From Thermanaerothrix sp. (GTDB lineage: Bacteria > Synergistota > Synergistia > Synergistales > Synergistaceae): 43,675 bases of DNA. The position numbers and the translations under genes were made by a program. Position 1 is the first letter of the stretch. Each line of letters opens with the position of its first letter. The stretch is taken from contig JAOACP010000016.1 of the NCBI GenBank assembly GCA_026417795.1, positions 1-43,675 on the forward strand, given 5' to 3'. Below are positions 1 through 6,114 of the stretch, one piece after another. The notes under the pieces are model-generated. The model had not been told where the DNA came from, did not search any database, and saw only the letters and a list, made by a program, of their open reading frames with translations.

Positions 1-279
1 GGTGTGGTTGAGGTCCTCCCGCTTGAGGTACATCCTACCTCCTCCCGGCGAGAGCCTTGATAGGTTCCGGCATATGGTGAGCGCCGAAGGACGCCCCACG
101 TAGTGCTTGAGCAGCTCCCGGTACTCCCGCTGGAATCCTAGGTCGCCCACCGCCTCCTTGAAGGCCTCCTCCAGCTCCCCAAGACGCTCCGCCACCGACG
201 GGTCCACGAAGGCCCCTCCGTAAGGGCCGAAGTACCCGTCCAAAACCCTGGTCTCCTCCGCCTGGTTCGTCTTCCTCAT
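1..279 (-). CDS. trpB: Tryptophan synthase beta chain, 5' part (runs off left edge)
   Basis: The first 93 codons are in the window. TrpB makes L-tryptophan from indole and serine with PLP, in the cytoplasm with TrpA. The sequence shows the family N-terminus: FGPYGGAFVDPSVAERL near residues 17-33, then GRPSALTICRNLSRL, and YLKREDLNHT at the window edge. The lysine that binds PLP lies just beyond, outside the window. The ATG at 279 follows a GAGGAGG ribosome binding site by a short gap. No other gene lies between it and the upstream Trp attenuator, so trpB is the first structural gene read from that leader. Recognition is confident; the C-terminal three quarters cannot be judged. Confidence 0.93.
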   Translation of the reverse strand, partial: MRKTNQAEETRVLDGYFGPYGGAFVDPSVAERLGELEEAFKEAVGDLGFQREYRELLKHYVGRPSALTICRNLSRLSPGGGRMYLKREDLNHT

Positions 280-325
280 CTTGCCTTCCTCCTCTCGAAC
301 TGGTTTGTTTCCCCGTGGAATCCCT

Positions 326-367
326 AAAAAAGAGGGGGCCGCCGGGATCTTCCCCCGCGGCCCCCTA
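326..367 (-). terminator. Second (proximal) terminator of the trp leader
   Basis: On the minus strand, GGGGGCCGC pairs with GCGGCCCCC around a smaller inner GGG/CCC stem, followed by TCTTTTTT. It lies about 45 bases upstream of the trpB start. It closely resembles the terminator just upstream (392-432), which suggests a duplication or a fail-safe copy. It acts on transcription coming from the trp promoter. Confidence 0.75.
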
Positions 368-391
368 CTCGAATGAGCTGTTCCTTGGAGC

Positions 392-432
392 TCAAAAAAG
401 AGGAGGACCGCGGGATCGCCGCGGCCCCCCTC
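392..432 (-). terminator. Trp attenuator terminator (first copy)
   Basis: Minus-strand intrinsic terminator with an uninterrupted 14-bp stem: arms 419-432 and 400-413, with G-U pairs where needed. The loop has five bases and six T residues follow. It starts 39 bases after the stop codon of the Trp-rich leader peptide, where the 3:4 terminator of a ribosome-mediated attenuator is expected. Its 5' arm contains CGGCG, which can pair with CGCCG in the right arm of the upstream hairpin, giving a possible antiterminator. That pairing was found by eye only. Confidence 0.82.
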
Positions 433-457
433 AAGGATTTGCTGGAGCAAAACCCAA

Positions 458-488
458 GGTGGACGGCGGCCTTAAGGCCACCGCCACC
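458..488 (-). promoter_or_regulatory. Trp leader pause hairpin (1:2 stem)
   Basis: On the minus strand, GGTGGCGGTGGCC (488-476) pairs with GGCCGCCGTCCACC (471-458) around a TTAA loop, with one bulged base and one wobble. The left arm carries the Trp codons of the leader peptide and the loop carries its stop codon. A ribosome stalled on the Trp codons would open this stem and free the right arm to pair with the terminator's 5' arm. This is the classic attenuation layout. Confidence 0.75.
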
Positions 489-543
489 AAAGGGAGTTAT
501 TGTCGATGAGAATCAGGTTAAGAGATCTGCGCAACGTGATCAT
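472..543 (-). CDS. trpL: trp operon leader peptide
   Basis: A 23-codon ORF (ATG at 543, TAA at 474-472) ends in DNNSLWWRWP, with three Trp codons in the last five sense codons. In enterobacterial trpL the diagnostic feature is tandem Trp codons just before the terminator hairpins, and the same order is seen here. The ATG starts only six bases after the -10 box, so the transcript would begin at or next to it. The peptide may therefore be translated from a leaderless mRNA, because no Shine-Dalgarno site is possible. No in-frame downstream start with a good ribosome site was seen. The role is to sense charged tRNA-Trp; the peptide itself probably has no other job. Confidence 0.85.
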   Translation of the reverse strand: MITLRRSLNLILIDNNSLWWRWP

Positions 544-549
544 GGGTCG

Positions 550-578
550 ATGATATGCCCCCCTTGGCGTCGTGTCAA
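550..578 (-). promoter_or_regulatory. trp promoter
   Basis: Minus-strand TTGACA (578-573), a 17-base spacer and TATCAT (555-550) form a near-consensus housekeeping promoter. It lies 11 bases beyond the end of the YbjN-like gene and drives the trp leader. The predicted start site falls at about position 543, the A of the leader-peptide ATG. Confidence 0.85.
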
Positions 579-589
579 GCCTTGAGGGG

Positions 590-1057
590 TTACATTAAAA
601 CCTCCTTGTACCAGGTTACGAAGGACTCCCTGCAGGTCTTGAGGAAGTCCCTGATGCGGTCCCTGGTGACCCCTCCCTCCAGGTCCAGGTCGAGCTCAAG
701 GCAGGCCTGTTTCTTTTCGTCCATGTAGCTCCTTGAGTACCGTCGGTTCATGTTCCAGGCGTTTATCTTCTCCATGGTGGCCTTGCTCTCCGCGAAGGCT
801 ATGTAGAACTCTATGCTGCTGTCGTTGGGCGTGAGCACCAGGGCGTTGTACCCCTCCAGCTTCCAGATGATGTCCCCGTCCTTGTCGAGGTCCGCGGAGT
901 ATCCGTCCTGCTTCATTATCTTGACGAGCTCCTCCCTGGTTATCTTGTAAACCAGGTCCTGGGGGCCGCTCCCCGCCCTGGCGGTGCACGGGATGAGGAT
1001 TGAAGCCGCCGAAACCAGCAACGCGAGCAAGACCATCGGATAGCGGAGATTTCTCAC
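590..1057 (-). CDS. Secreted YbjN-like protein
   Basis: A 155-residue protein. Residues 8-26 are hydrophobic (MVLLALLVSAASILIP) and end in a likely signal peptidase site (ARA|GSG), so it should be exported. The mature part resembles the YbjN family: a DKDGDIIWKL strand, then INAWNMNRRYSRSYMD, then LELDLDLEGGVTRDRI. YbjN domains have the fold of type III secretion chaperones; the biochemical role is unknown. The GTG at 1057 is preferred over the ATG at 1138 because 1138 overlaps the -10 box of the gene's own promoter and the signal peptide then sits at the N-terminus. The gene lies downstream of nadC and upstream of the trp promoter, with no obvious functional link to either. Confidence 0.75.
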   Translation of the reverse strand: MRNLRYPMVLLALLVSAASILIPCTARAGSGPQDLVYKITREELVKIMKQDGYSADLDKDGDIIWKLEGYNALVLTPNDSSIEFYIAFAESKATMEKINAWNMNRRYSRSYMDEKKQACLELDLDLEGGVTRDRIRDFLKTCRESFVTWYKEVLM

Positions 1058-1136
1058 GTTAAATCGCCCCCCCTGCCGGCGGAACCCATGGGGCTGCCCT
1101 TGGGAATCGCCGGGTAGAATGTGTTCCCTGTGGGGC

Positions 1137-1145
1137 ATGATAGCA
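1137..1145 (-). promoter_or_regulatory. Extended -10 promoter of the YbjN-like gene
   Basis: Minus-strand TGCTATCAT is an extended -10 motif without a good -35 box. It lies about 50 bases after the nadC stop and about 80 bases before the GTG start. It suggests that the YbjN-like gene can be transcribed separately from the nad operon. Confidence 0.45.
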
Positions 1146-1195
1146 CGTTCCAGCGCTTGGGGATAGGAGGAGTCCTCGTAATGCCGTGAAGCGCC

Positions 1196-2071
1196 TTAAG
1201 GGTTGCCTTGTATTATGCCGGTGATGTTCATGCTTATGTCCATGGCGGCGACCGAGTGGGTGAGGGAGCCTACGGAGATCACGTCCACCCCCGCCATGGC
1301 GGCCTTAAGGGCCCTCTCCGCGGTCATGTTCCCCGACGCTTCGATGACGGCCCTGCCCTTGGCGAGCTTCACCGCCTCTGCCATGTCCTCGGGGGTCATG
1401 TTGTCCAGCATGATGATGTCCGCCTTGGCCCTTAGGGCCTCCTCCACCTGGGAAAGGGTCTTGACCTCCACCTCTATGGTCATGGTGTGGGGTATCCGTT
1501 CCCTTGCCATCCTCACGGCGTTCTCGATCCCCCCCGCCAGGGCTATGTGGTTGTCCTTCAGCATCACCCCGTCGGACAGGGAGAACCGGTGGTTCCGCCC
1601 TCCGCCGATCAGCACCGCCGCCTTGTCAAGGCTCCTTAGGCCCGGGGCGGTCTTGCGGGTGTCCGTCACCCTGACGGGGAATCCCGAAAGGGCCTCCACG
1701 AAGCGCCTTACCGCGGTGGCTATGCCGCTCATCCGCTGGAGCAGGTTGAGGGCGGTCCTCTCGGCGGATAGCATGGCCCCCCCATGTCCTACGACCTCCA
1801 TCAGGTCCGTGCCGGGGTTCACGGCGTCCCCGTCGTTCACGAGGAAGCGGATCTTAACGCCCTCGTCCAGGGTTGAGAAGACCCTGGCGGCCACCTCAAG
1901 GCCCGCCACCACCCCCTGGGCCTTGGCGGTGAGAAGCGCCCTTGCGGACAGCGGGCCCGTGATCACGCAGGCGGTGCTTATGTCCCCGTTGGGCATGTCC
2001 TCCATTAGGGCCCGCCGGATTATACGGTCGACTTCAAACCAGTTGTAATGCGGCTTCAAGGTTTTTATCAC
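1196..2071 (-). CDS. nadC: Nicotinate-nucleotide pyrophosphorylase (quinolinate phosphoribosyltransferase)
   Basis: A 291-residue cytoplasmic enzyme that turns quinolinate and PRPP into nicotinate mononucleotide, CO2 and PPi, the third step of de novo NAD synthesis. Family signatures are seen in order: ERTALNLLQRMSGIAT near 105-120, DTRKTAPGLRSLDKAAV near 139-155, GGGRNHRFSLSDGVMLKDNH, then IEVEVKTLSQVEEAL, IMLDNMTPEDM and the C-terminal VDVISVGSLTHS. The Arg, Lys and His residues that bind quinolinate sit in the DTRKTAPG and GGRNHR motifs. The length is typical. It starts 7 bases after the nadB stop, so it is the last gene of nadA-nadB-nadC. Confidence 0.97.
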   Translation of the reverse strand: MIKTLKPHYNWFEVDRIIRRALMEDMPNGDISTACVITGPLSARALLTAKAQGVVAGLEVAARVFSTLDEGVKIRFLVNDGDAVNPGTDLMEVVGHGGAMLSAERTALNLLQRMSGIATAVRRFVEALSGFPVRVTDTRKTAPGLRSLDKAAVLIGGGRNHRFSLSDGVMLKDNHIALAGGIENAVRMARERIPHTMTIEVEVKTLSQVEEALRAKADIIMLDNMTPEDMAEAVKLAKGRAVIEASGNMTAERALKAAMAGVDVISVGSLTHSVAAMDISMNITGIIQGNP

Positions 2072-2078
2072 TTATCCA

Positions 2079-3605
2079 TCACCCCTCCATCCAGTGGCTT
2101 CCAAGGGACTTGGGCCTGCTTAAGGCTCCCTCCACCACCGAAAGGGCCACCTGGATCATGTTCACCACCTCGAAGTGGTCCGTTGAGGACAGCTCCGACC
2201 CCATGGCGGAGCTCAGCATCCCCTCCAGCTCCTTGCGGGCTTGGGTAAGCCCTTGGGCGGTGCGTATCACGAAGGCCCCTTCGGTCATGATGCGCCGTAT
2301 ACGCTCCATCGCCTCCTTGGGGTCCCACGGGAAGTCCTTGCCCTGGCAGGCGGCCGCCTTGCCGATGTAGCGGGGAAGGAGGCCCGGCCTTGGGGTGTTG
2401 GGTATCACCTCGGCTATTCGTTTGGCGAACACCAGGGCCTCAAGGAGCGAGTTGCTGGCCAGGCGGTTTGCCCCGTGGACGCCGGTCCTGGCGGCCTCTC
2501 CGCAGGCGTAGAGGCCTTCCACGGAGGTCCTGCCCCATAGGTCCGTGGATATGCCCCCCATGAGGTAGTGGGCCACGGGACGCACCGGTATCCAGTCCCT
2601 CGTCATGTCCACGCCCTCTTCGAGGCATCGGCGGTAGATGTTGGGGAAGCGGGCCTTTATGAATTCAGCCCCCAGGTGGGTGACGTCCAGGTAAACGAAG
2701 GGGGAGCGGTGTTTCATCATCTGCCTTGTCACCGCCCGGGCCACTATGTCCCTGGGCGCCAGGTCCTTAAGGGGGTGTTCGTCCCTCATGAAGGGCTCCC
2801 CCTTTGGGGATCGCAGTATGCCCCCTTCCCCCCTCACCGCCTCGGATATGAGGAAGCTTTGCTGGGATGAGGGGGAGTAGAGGCCCGTTGGGTGGAACTG
2901 GACGAACTCCATGTCCTCCACAAGGGCGCCGGCCCTCATGGCCATGGCTATGCCGTCCCCGGAGGAGTAGCGCATGTTGGTGGTGCGCTCGTAGAGCCTG
3001 CCTATGCCGCCGGTGGCCACCACCACGTGCCTTGCGAAGAGGCACCCGGCATTTCCCCCCAGCAGTACCGCCACCCCGGCGCACCCCCACTGGTCGGTGA
3101 TTATGTCCACCGCGAAGGCGTTGCCGAAGAAGGTGAGGTTCTCCCGGCCCTCCGCGGCCTTGGCCAGGGCCCGCACGATCTCAGCGCCGGTGGAGTCCTT
3201 GGCGTGGAGGATCCGGTTTCTTGAGTGCCCCCCTTCCCGGGTGAGCTTCAGGGAGCCGTCGGGGGCCCGGTCGAACTGGACCCCCAAAGCCACGAGATCC
3301 TGGGCTATCCGGGAGCTCTCCCGAATCATGAGACGCACCGCCTCAGGGTCGTTGTGGCCGCACCCGGCCCTTAGGGTGTCCTGCACGTGGGACTCCTCGT
3401 CCTCTGGGCCCTGGCATATGGCGATGCCCCCCTGGGCTAAGCCGCTGTTGGTGTCCTTCGGCAGGTCGCTCATGACCACCGCGGTCTTCAGGGAGGAAGG
3501 CAGGTTCAGGGCGGCGAACAGACCCCCCACGCCGGCGCCTATGACGATGACGTCGAAGCGGTTGCGGTCCGTGGGTTCCCCCTCGAAGGGGGAGAGGTAT
3601 CTCAC
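2079..3605 (-). CDS. nadB: L-aspartate oxidase
   Basis: A 508-residue flavoprotein that oxidises L-aspartate to iminoaspartate, which NadA condenses with dihydroxyacetone phosphate. It has an N-terminal FAD site (VIGAGVGGLFAALNL, about 21-35) and the family block SGLAQGGIAICQGPEDEESH. Further blocks are TREGGHSRNRILHAKD, HPTGLYSPSSQQSFL and the C-terminal flavin motif YACGEAARTGVHGANRLASN. In anaerobes fumarate usually replaces oxygen as the acceptor; that is family knowledge. The start is a GTG one base after the nadA stop, which suggests translational coupling. The length is normal, with no missing motif noted. Confidence 0.96.
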   Translation of the reverse strand: MRYLSPFEGEPTDRNRFDVIVIGAGVGGLFAALNLPSSLKTAVVMSDLPKDTNSGLAQGGIAICQGPEDEESHVQDTLRAGCGHNDPEAVRLMIRESSRIAQDLVALGVQFDRAPDGSLKLTREGGHSRNRILHAKDSTGAEIVRALAKAAEGRENLTFFGNAFAVDIITDQWGCAGVAVLLGGNAGCLFARHVVVATGGIGRLYERTTNMRYSSGDGIAMAMRAGALVEDMEFVQFHPTGLYSPSSQQSFLISEAVRGEGGILRSPKGEPFMRDEHPLKDLAPRDIVARAVTRQMMKHRSPFVYLDVTHLGAEFIKARFPNIYRRCLEEGVDMTRDWIPVRPVAHYLMGGISTDLWGRTSVEGLYACGEAARTGVHGANRLASNSLLEALVFAKRIAEVIPNTPRPGLLPRYIGKAAACQGKDFPWDPKEAMERIRRIMTEGAFVIRTAQGLTQARKELEGMLSSAMGSELSSTDHFEVVNMIQVALSVVEGALSRPKSLGSHWMEG

Positions 3606-3606
3606 G

Positions 3607-4518
3607 TCATACCACCTCCAGCATCCGCTCCAGCGAGGCCCTGGCCCGGTCTATGGTGTCCTGGGGCAGGATTATCTCCTGGGTCTCCTCCTTGAGGGAA
3701 CGGAGTATGGAGGAAAGGGTGGTGCGCTTCATGTTGGGGCACACCGGGGCGGGGGAGAGGGTGTGGAAGGTCTTGTGGGGGCAGCGTTTTTTAAGCCCGT
3801 GCAGCATCCCCTCCTCGGTGCCCACGATGAACTCCATGGCGTCGGAGGAGGCGGCGAAGTCAAGCATCTGGGATGTGCTTCCCACGAAGTGGGCCATCTG
3901 CACCACCTCTTCGGGGCACTCCGGGTGGGCCATGAACAGCGCGGAAGGGTGCTCCGAAAGGGCCGCCTCCACCTGCTCCCGGGTCATGCGCTCATGGGTG
4001 GGGCAGAAGCCCTCCCAGGGGATTATCCGCACCTCCGGCACCGCTTTTTGCACGTACCGGGCCAGGTTTCGGTCCGGGGCGAATATGACCTCTCTTGCGT
4101 TGAGGGAGCGCACCACCTTGGAGGCGTTGGAGGAGGTGCAGCATACGTGGCACTCCCCCTTGACCTCCGCGGAGGTGTTGACGTAACAGACCACCGGCAC
4201 GCCGGGGTGTTTCTCCTTGAGGCGCCGCAGGTCCTCTGGCGCCACCATGTCCGCCATGGGGCATCCCGCCGCAGGTTCCGGCAGGAGCACCTTTTTGTTG
4301 GGGGAGAGGATCTTGGCGCTCTCCGCCATGAACCTTACGCCGCAGAAGACGATGATCCGGTGGTCCGTTCTGGCGGCCGCCCGGCTCAGCTGAAAGGAAT
4401 CCCCCACCAGATCCGCCACGTCCTGCACCTGTGGGATCTGATAGTTGTGGGCCAGGATTACAGCCCCCTTCGCCTCCTTGAGGCGAAGGATTTCGGACCT
4501 TACTTCGTTGAGATCCAT
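3607..4518 (-). CDS. nadA: Quinolinate synthase A
   Basis: A 303-residue [4Fe-4S] enzyme that makes quinolinate from iminoaspartate and dihydroxyacetone phosphate. Three cysteines match the known cluster ligands in position and context: Cys86 (AAGCPMAD), Cys172 (EGFCPTHE) and Cys260 (APVCPNMK). Other motifs are ILAHNYQIPQVQDVADLVGDS near the N-terminus and CYVNTSAEVKGECHVCCTSSN. The ATG at 4518 is chosen because AAGGAG and GGAGGAA sites precede it and the protein then has the usual length. A longer reading frame to 4845 overlaps the promoter region and the divergent gene's leader and looks spurious. It is the first gene of the nad operon. Confidence 0.96.
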   Translation of the reverse strand: MDLNEVRSEILRLKEAKGAVILAHNYQIPQVQDVADLVGDSFQLSRAAARTDHRIIVFCGVRFMAESAKILSPNKKVLLPEPAAGCPMADMVAPEDLRRLKEKHPGVPVVCYVNTSAEVKGECHVCCTSSNASKVVRSLNAREVIFAPDRNLARYVQKAVPEVRIIPWEGFCPTHERMTREQVEAALSEHPSALFMAHPECPEEVVQMAHFVGSTSQMLDFAASSDAMEFIVGTEEGMLHGLKKRCPHKTFHTLSPAPVCPNMKRTTLSSILRSLKEETQEIILPQDTIDRARASLERMLEVV

Positions 4519-4597
4519 TTCCTCCGGTCTCCTTTTGGATTTTTGAGTTTGAGGCTTTTCCCCCCGCCGCCGCGGTTTCAGCTGCGAGGAGCTTGTG

Positions 4598-4612
4598 ATT
4601 TGCATTACAAAT
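4598..4612 (-). promoter_or_regulatory. Inverted repeat in the nadA leader, candidate operator
   Basis: ATTTG-CATTA-CAAAT is an inverted repeat with 5-base arms and a 5-base centre. It lies between the predicted nadA promoter and the nadA start. Position and symmetry suit a repressor site. NAD-pathway repressors such as NiaR or NrtR use comparable AT-rich palindromes, but I cannot assign the regulator from this one site. Confidence 0.4.
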
Positions 4613-4638
4613 GCTAAAAAAAGGCCCATTTTTGCTAC

Positions 4639-4666
4639 ATAATAGCACACCCGCCGGGATTGTCGG
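4639..4666 (-). promoter_or_regulatory. nadA promoter
   Basis: Minus-strand CCGACA (4666-4661), a 16-base spacer and TATTAT (4644-4639) preceded by TGC, giving an extended -10. The start site would be near 4632, leaving a leader of about 115 bases that contains an inverted repeat and a T-rich tract. No second gene lies between it and nadA. Confidence 0.6.
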
Positions 4667-4691
4667 ATACCCCAGGGTGCCCCGGGTGGGA

Positions 4692-4719
4692 TTGACATAT
4701 TTGAGAAACGGAGTAGAGT
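4692..4719 (+). promoter_or_regulatory. Promoter of the iron-containing alcohol dehydrogenase gene
   Basis: Plus-strand TTGACA (4692-4697), a 16-base spacer and TAGAGT (4714-4719). The -35 is perfect and the -10 matches at four of six positions. It faces away from nadA. The predicted leader of about 60 bases contains a tiny ORF (ATG at 4751, TAA at 4763) preceded by AAAGGA. Confidence 0.55.
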
Positions 4720-4789
4720 ATGGCCCGAAGAGAGAGTGAAAAAAGGAACAATGCTTACTATATAAACCAAAAGTTTGGGGGTGTCCGAG

Positions 4790-6013
4790 TTGTGGGAGAA
4801 GAACAACTCCATATATGACGTGAAGGAGATAAGGACCAGGACCACCTGTTACCTGGGCGTGGGGGCCATAGATAAGGTGGACCCCATAATGGAGAGTCTT
4901 TCGTCCATGGGGCACCGGAAGGTGCTGGTGGTGTCCGGCAGGTCCTCCTACAGGACCTGTTGGGGGAAGGTGCTCAAGGCCTTTGAGAAGCACGGGATGA
5001 CCTACGTGCACTACGACCGCATAACCCCCAACCCCACCGTGGACTCGGTGGACGAGGCGGCCCGGATGGCCAGGGAGTTCGGGGCCACCGCGGTGGTGGC
5101 CATAGGTGGAGGGAGCCCCATAGACTCCGCCAAGAGCGCCGCCATACTGATGGAGTACAAGGACAGGACCGCTAGGGACCTGTACGAGCTCAAGTTCACC
5201 CCGCTGAAGGCGGCGCCGGTGGTGGCCATAAACCTCACCCACGGCACCGGCACCGAGGTGGACCGCTTCGCGGTGGTGAGCATTCCGGAGAAGGAGTACA
5301 AGCCCGCCATCGCCTACGACTGCATATATCCCCTGTTCGCCATCGACGACCCGTCCCTCATGACCGGCCTTCCGGAGGACCAGACCCGGTACGTGTCCAT
5401 CGACGCCCTAAACCACGTGATAGAGGCCTGCACCACCGTGGCGGCGAGCCCTTACTCCATCCTCCTGGCCAAGGAGACCGTGCGGCTGGTGGCGGAGTAC
5501 CTGCCCAAGGCTCTTGAGGACCCTAAGGACTTGGAGGCTCGCTACTACCTGCTTTACGCCTCCATGATAGCCGGCGTGGCCTTCGACAACGGGCTTCTGC
5601 ACTACACCCACGCCCTTGAGCATCCCCTGTCGGCGGTGAAGCCGGAGCTTCCCCACGGGCTTGGGCTTGCCATGATAGTGCCCGGGGTGGTGAAGAACAT
5701 CTACCCCGTAAGGGCCCAGGTGTTGGCGGAGGTGCTCGCCCCCATAGTGCCGGGCCTTGAGGGCGACCCAAGCGAGGCCGTGAAGGCCGCGGAGGGGCTG
5801 GAGGAGTGGCTCTTCTCCGTGGGCGTGACCCACAAACTCTCGGACCAGGGATTCGGGGAGGAGCACGTGTCCAAGCTGGTCCACCTGGCCAAGACCACCC
5901 CGTCCCTTGATACCCTGCTGAGCCTTGCGCCGGTGAAGGCCACGGACCAGGTGATCGAGGACATCTACCGGTGCTCCTTGAGCCCCTTAAGGTCCTCCTC
6001 TGTCTTAAGGTAG
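4790..6013 (+). CDS. Iron-containing alcohol dehydrogenase
   Basis: About 407 residues, type III Fe-ADH fold. It has an NAD(P)-binding N-terminal domain with the GGGSPIDSAKSAAIL loop (about 95-110) and HGTGTEVDRFAV. A helical metal domain follows: SIDALNHVIEA gives the first Asp and His ligands, and THALEHPLSAVKPELPHGLG the last two His ligands. Such enzymes interconvert aldehydes or ketones and alcohols; the substrate cannot be read from sequence, though butanol-dehydrogenase-like members fit best. The start is uncertain: TTG 4775, GTG 4781 and TTG 4790 are all in frame. TTG 4790 is chosen because GGGGGTG ends six bases before it. It is a single-gene unit, divergent from nadA, closed by the hairpin at 6064-6098. 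Confidence 0.88.
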   Translation: MWEKNNSIYDVKEIRTRTTCYLGVGAIDKVDPIMESLSSMGHRKVLVVSGRSSYRTCWGKVLKAFEKHGMTYVHYDRITPNPTVDSVDEAARMAREFGATAVVAIGGGSPIDSAKSAAILMEYKDRTARDLYELKFTPLKAAPVVAINLTHGTGTEVDRFAVVSIPEKEYKPAIAYDCIYPLFAIDDPSLMTGLPEDQTRYVSIDALNHVIEACTTVAASPYSILLAKETVRLVAEYLPKALEDPKDLEARYYLLYASMIAGVAFDNGLLHYTHALEHPLSAVKPELPHGLGLAMIVPGVVKNIYPVRAQVLAEVLAPIVPGLEGDPSEAVKAAEGLEEWLFSVGVTHKLSDQGFGEEHVSKLVHLAKTTPSLDTLLSLAPVKATDQVIEDIYRCSLSPLRSSSVLR

Positions 6014-6058
6014 CGCAAAAAACGCAAAAAACGCTTAAAGCTCCCTCGTCTCCTCCTT

Positions 6059-6098
6059 AAAACGCCCAGGGCCCCCGGTCGTCCCGGAGGCCCTGGGC
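6059..6098 (-). terminator. Terminator at the end of the fructose operon
   Basis: GCCCAGGGCC pairs with GGCCCTGGGC around a GC-rich inner stem (6064-6098), and the minus-strand side ends in TTTT. It lies between the convergent alcohol dehydrogenase and PTS IIBC genes. It should stop the minus-strand fructose operon and may also serve the plus-strand gene, where the T-tract is weak. Confidence 0.75.
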
Positions 6099-6114
6099 TG
6101 TCCTCACCTTTGGG

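Noticed and set aside
315-585. Two small plus-strand ORFs across the trp leader
   Set aside because: They run antisense through the terminators and leader peptide, have no ribosome site, and their content reflects hairpin DNA.
1058-1138. Longer N-terminus of the YbjN-like protein from ATG 1138
   Set aside because: The ATG overlaps a -10 box, and the extra residues place a charged stretch before an otherwise normal signal peptide.
3004-4617. 537-codon plus-strand ORF antisense to nadB and nadA
   Set aside because: It is low-complexity His/Gly-rich shadow translation of the GC-rich nad genes, without a ribosome site or family motif.
3992-5242. 416-codon minus-strand ORF over nadA and the alcohol dehydrogenase
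   Set aside because: It covers two real genes in other frames and a promoter region and contains no domain.
6013-6034. GCGCAAAAAACGCAAAAAACGC direct repeat after the alcohol dehydrogenase stop
   Set aside because: It is only two copies of a short A-rich unit in a small gap, with no sign of a functional array.
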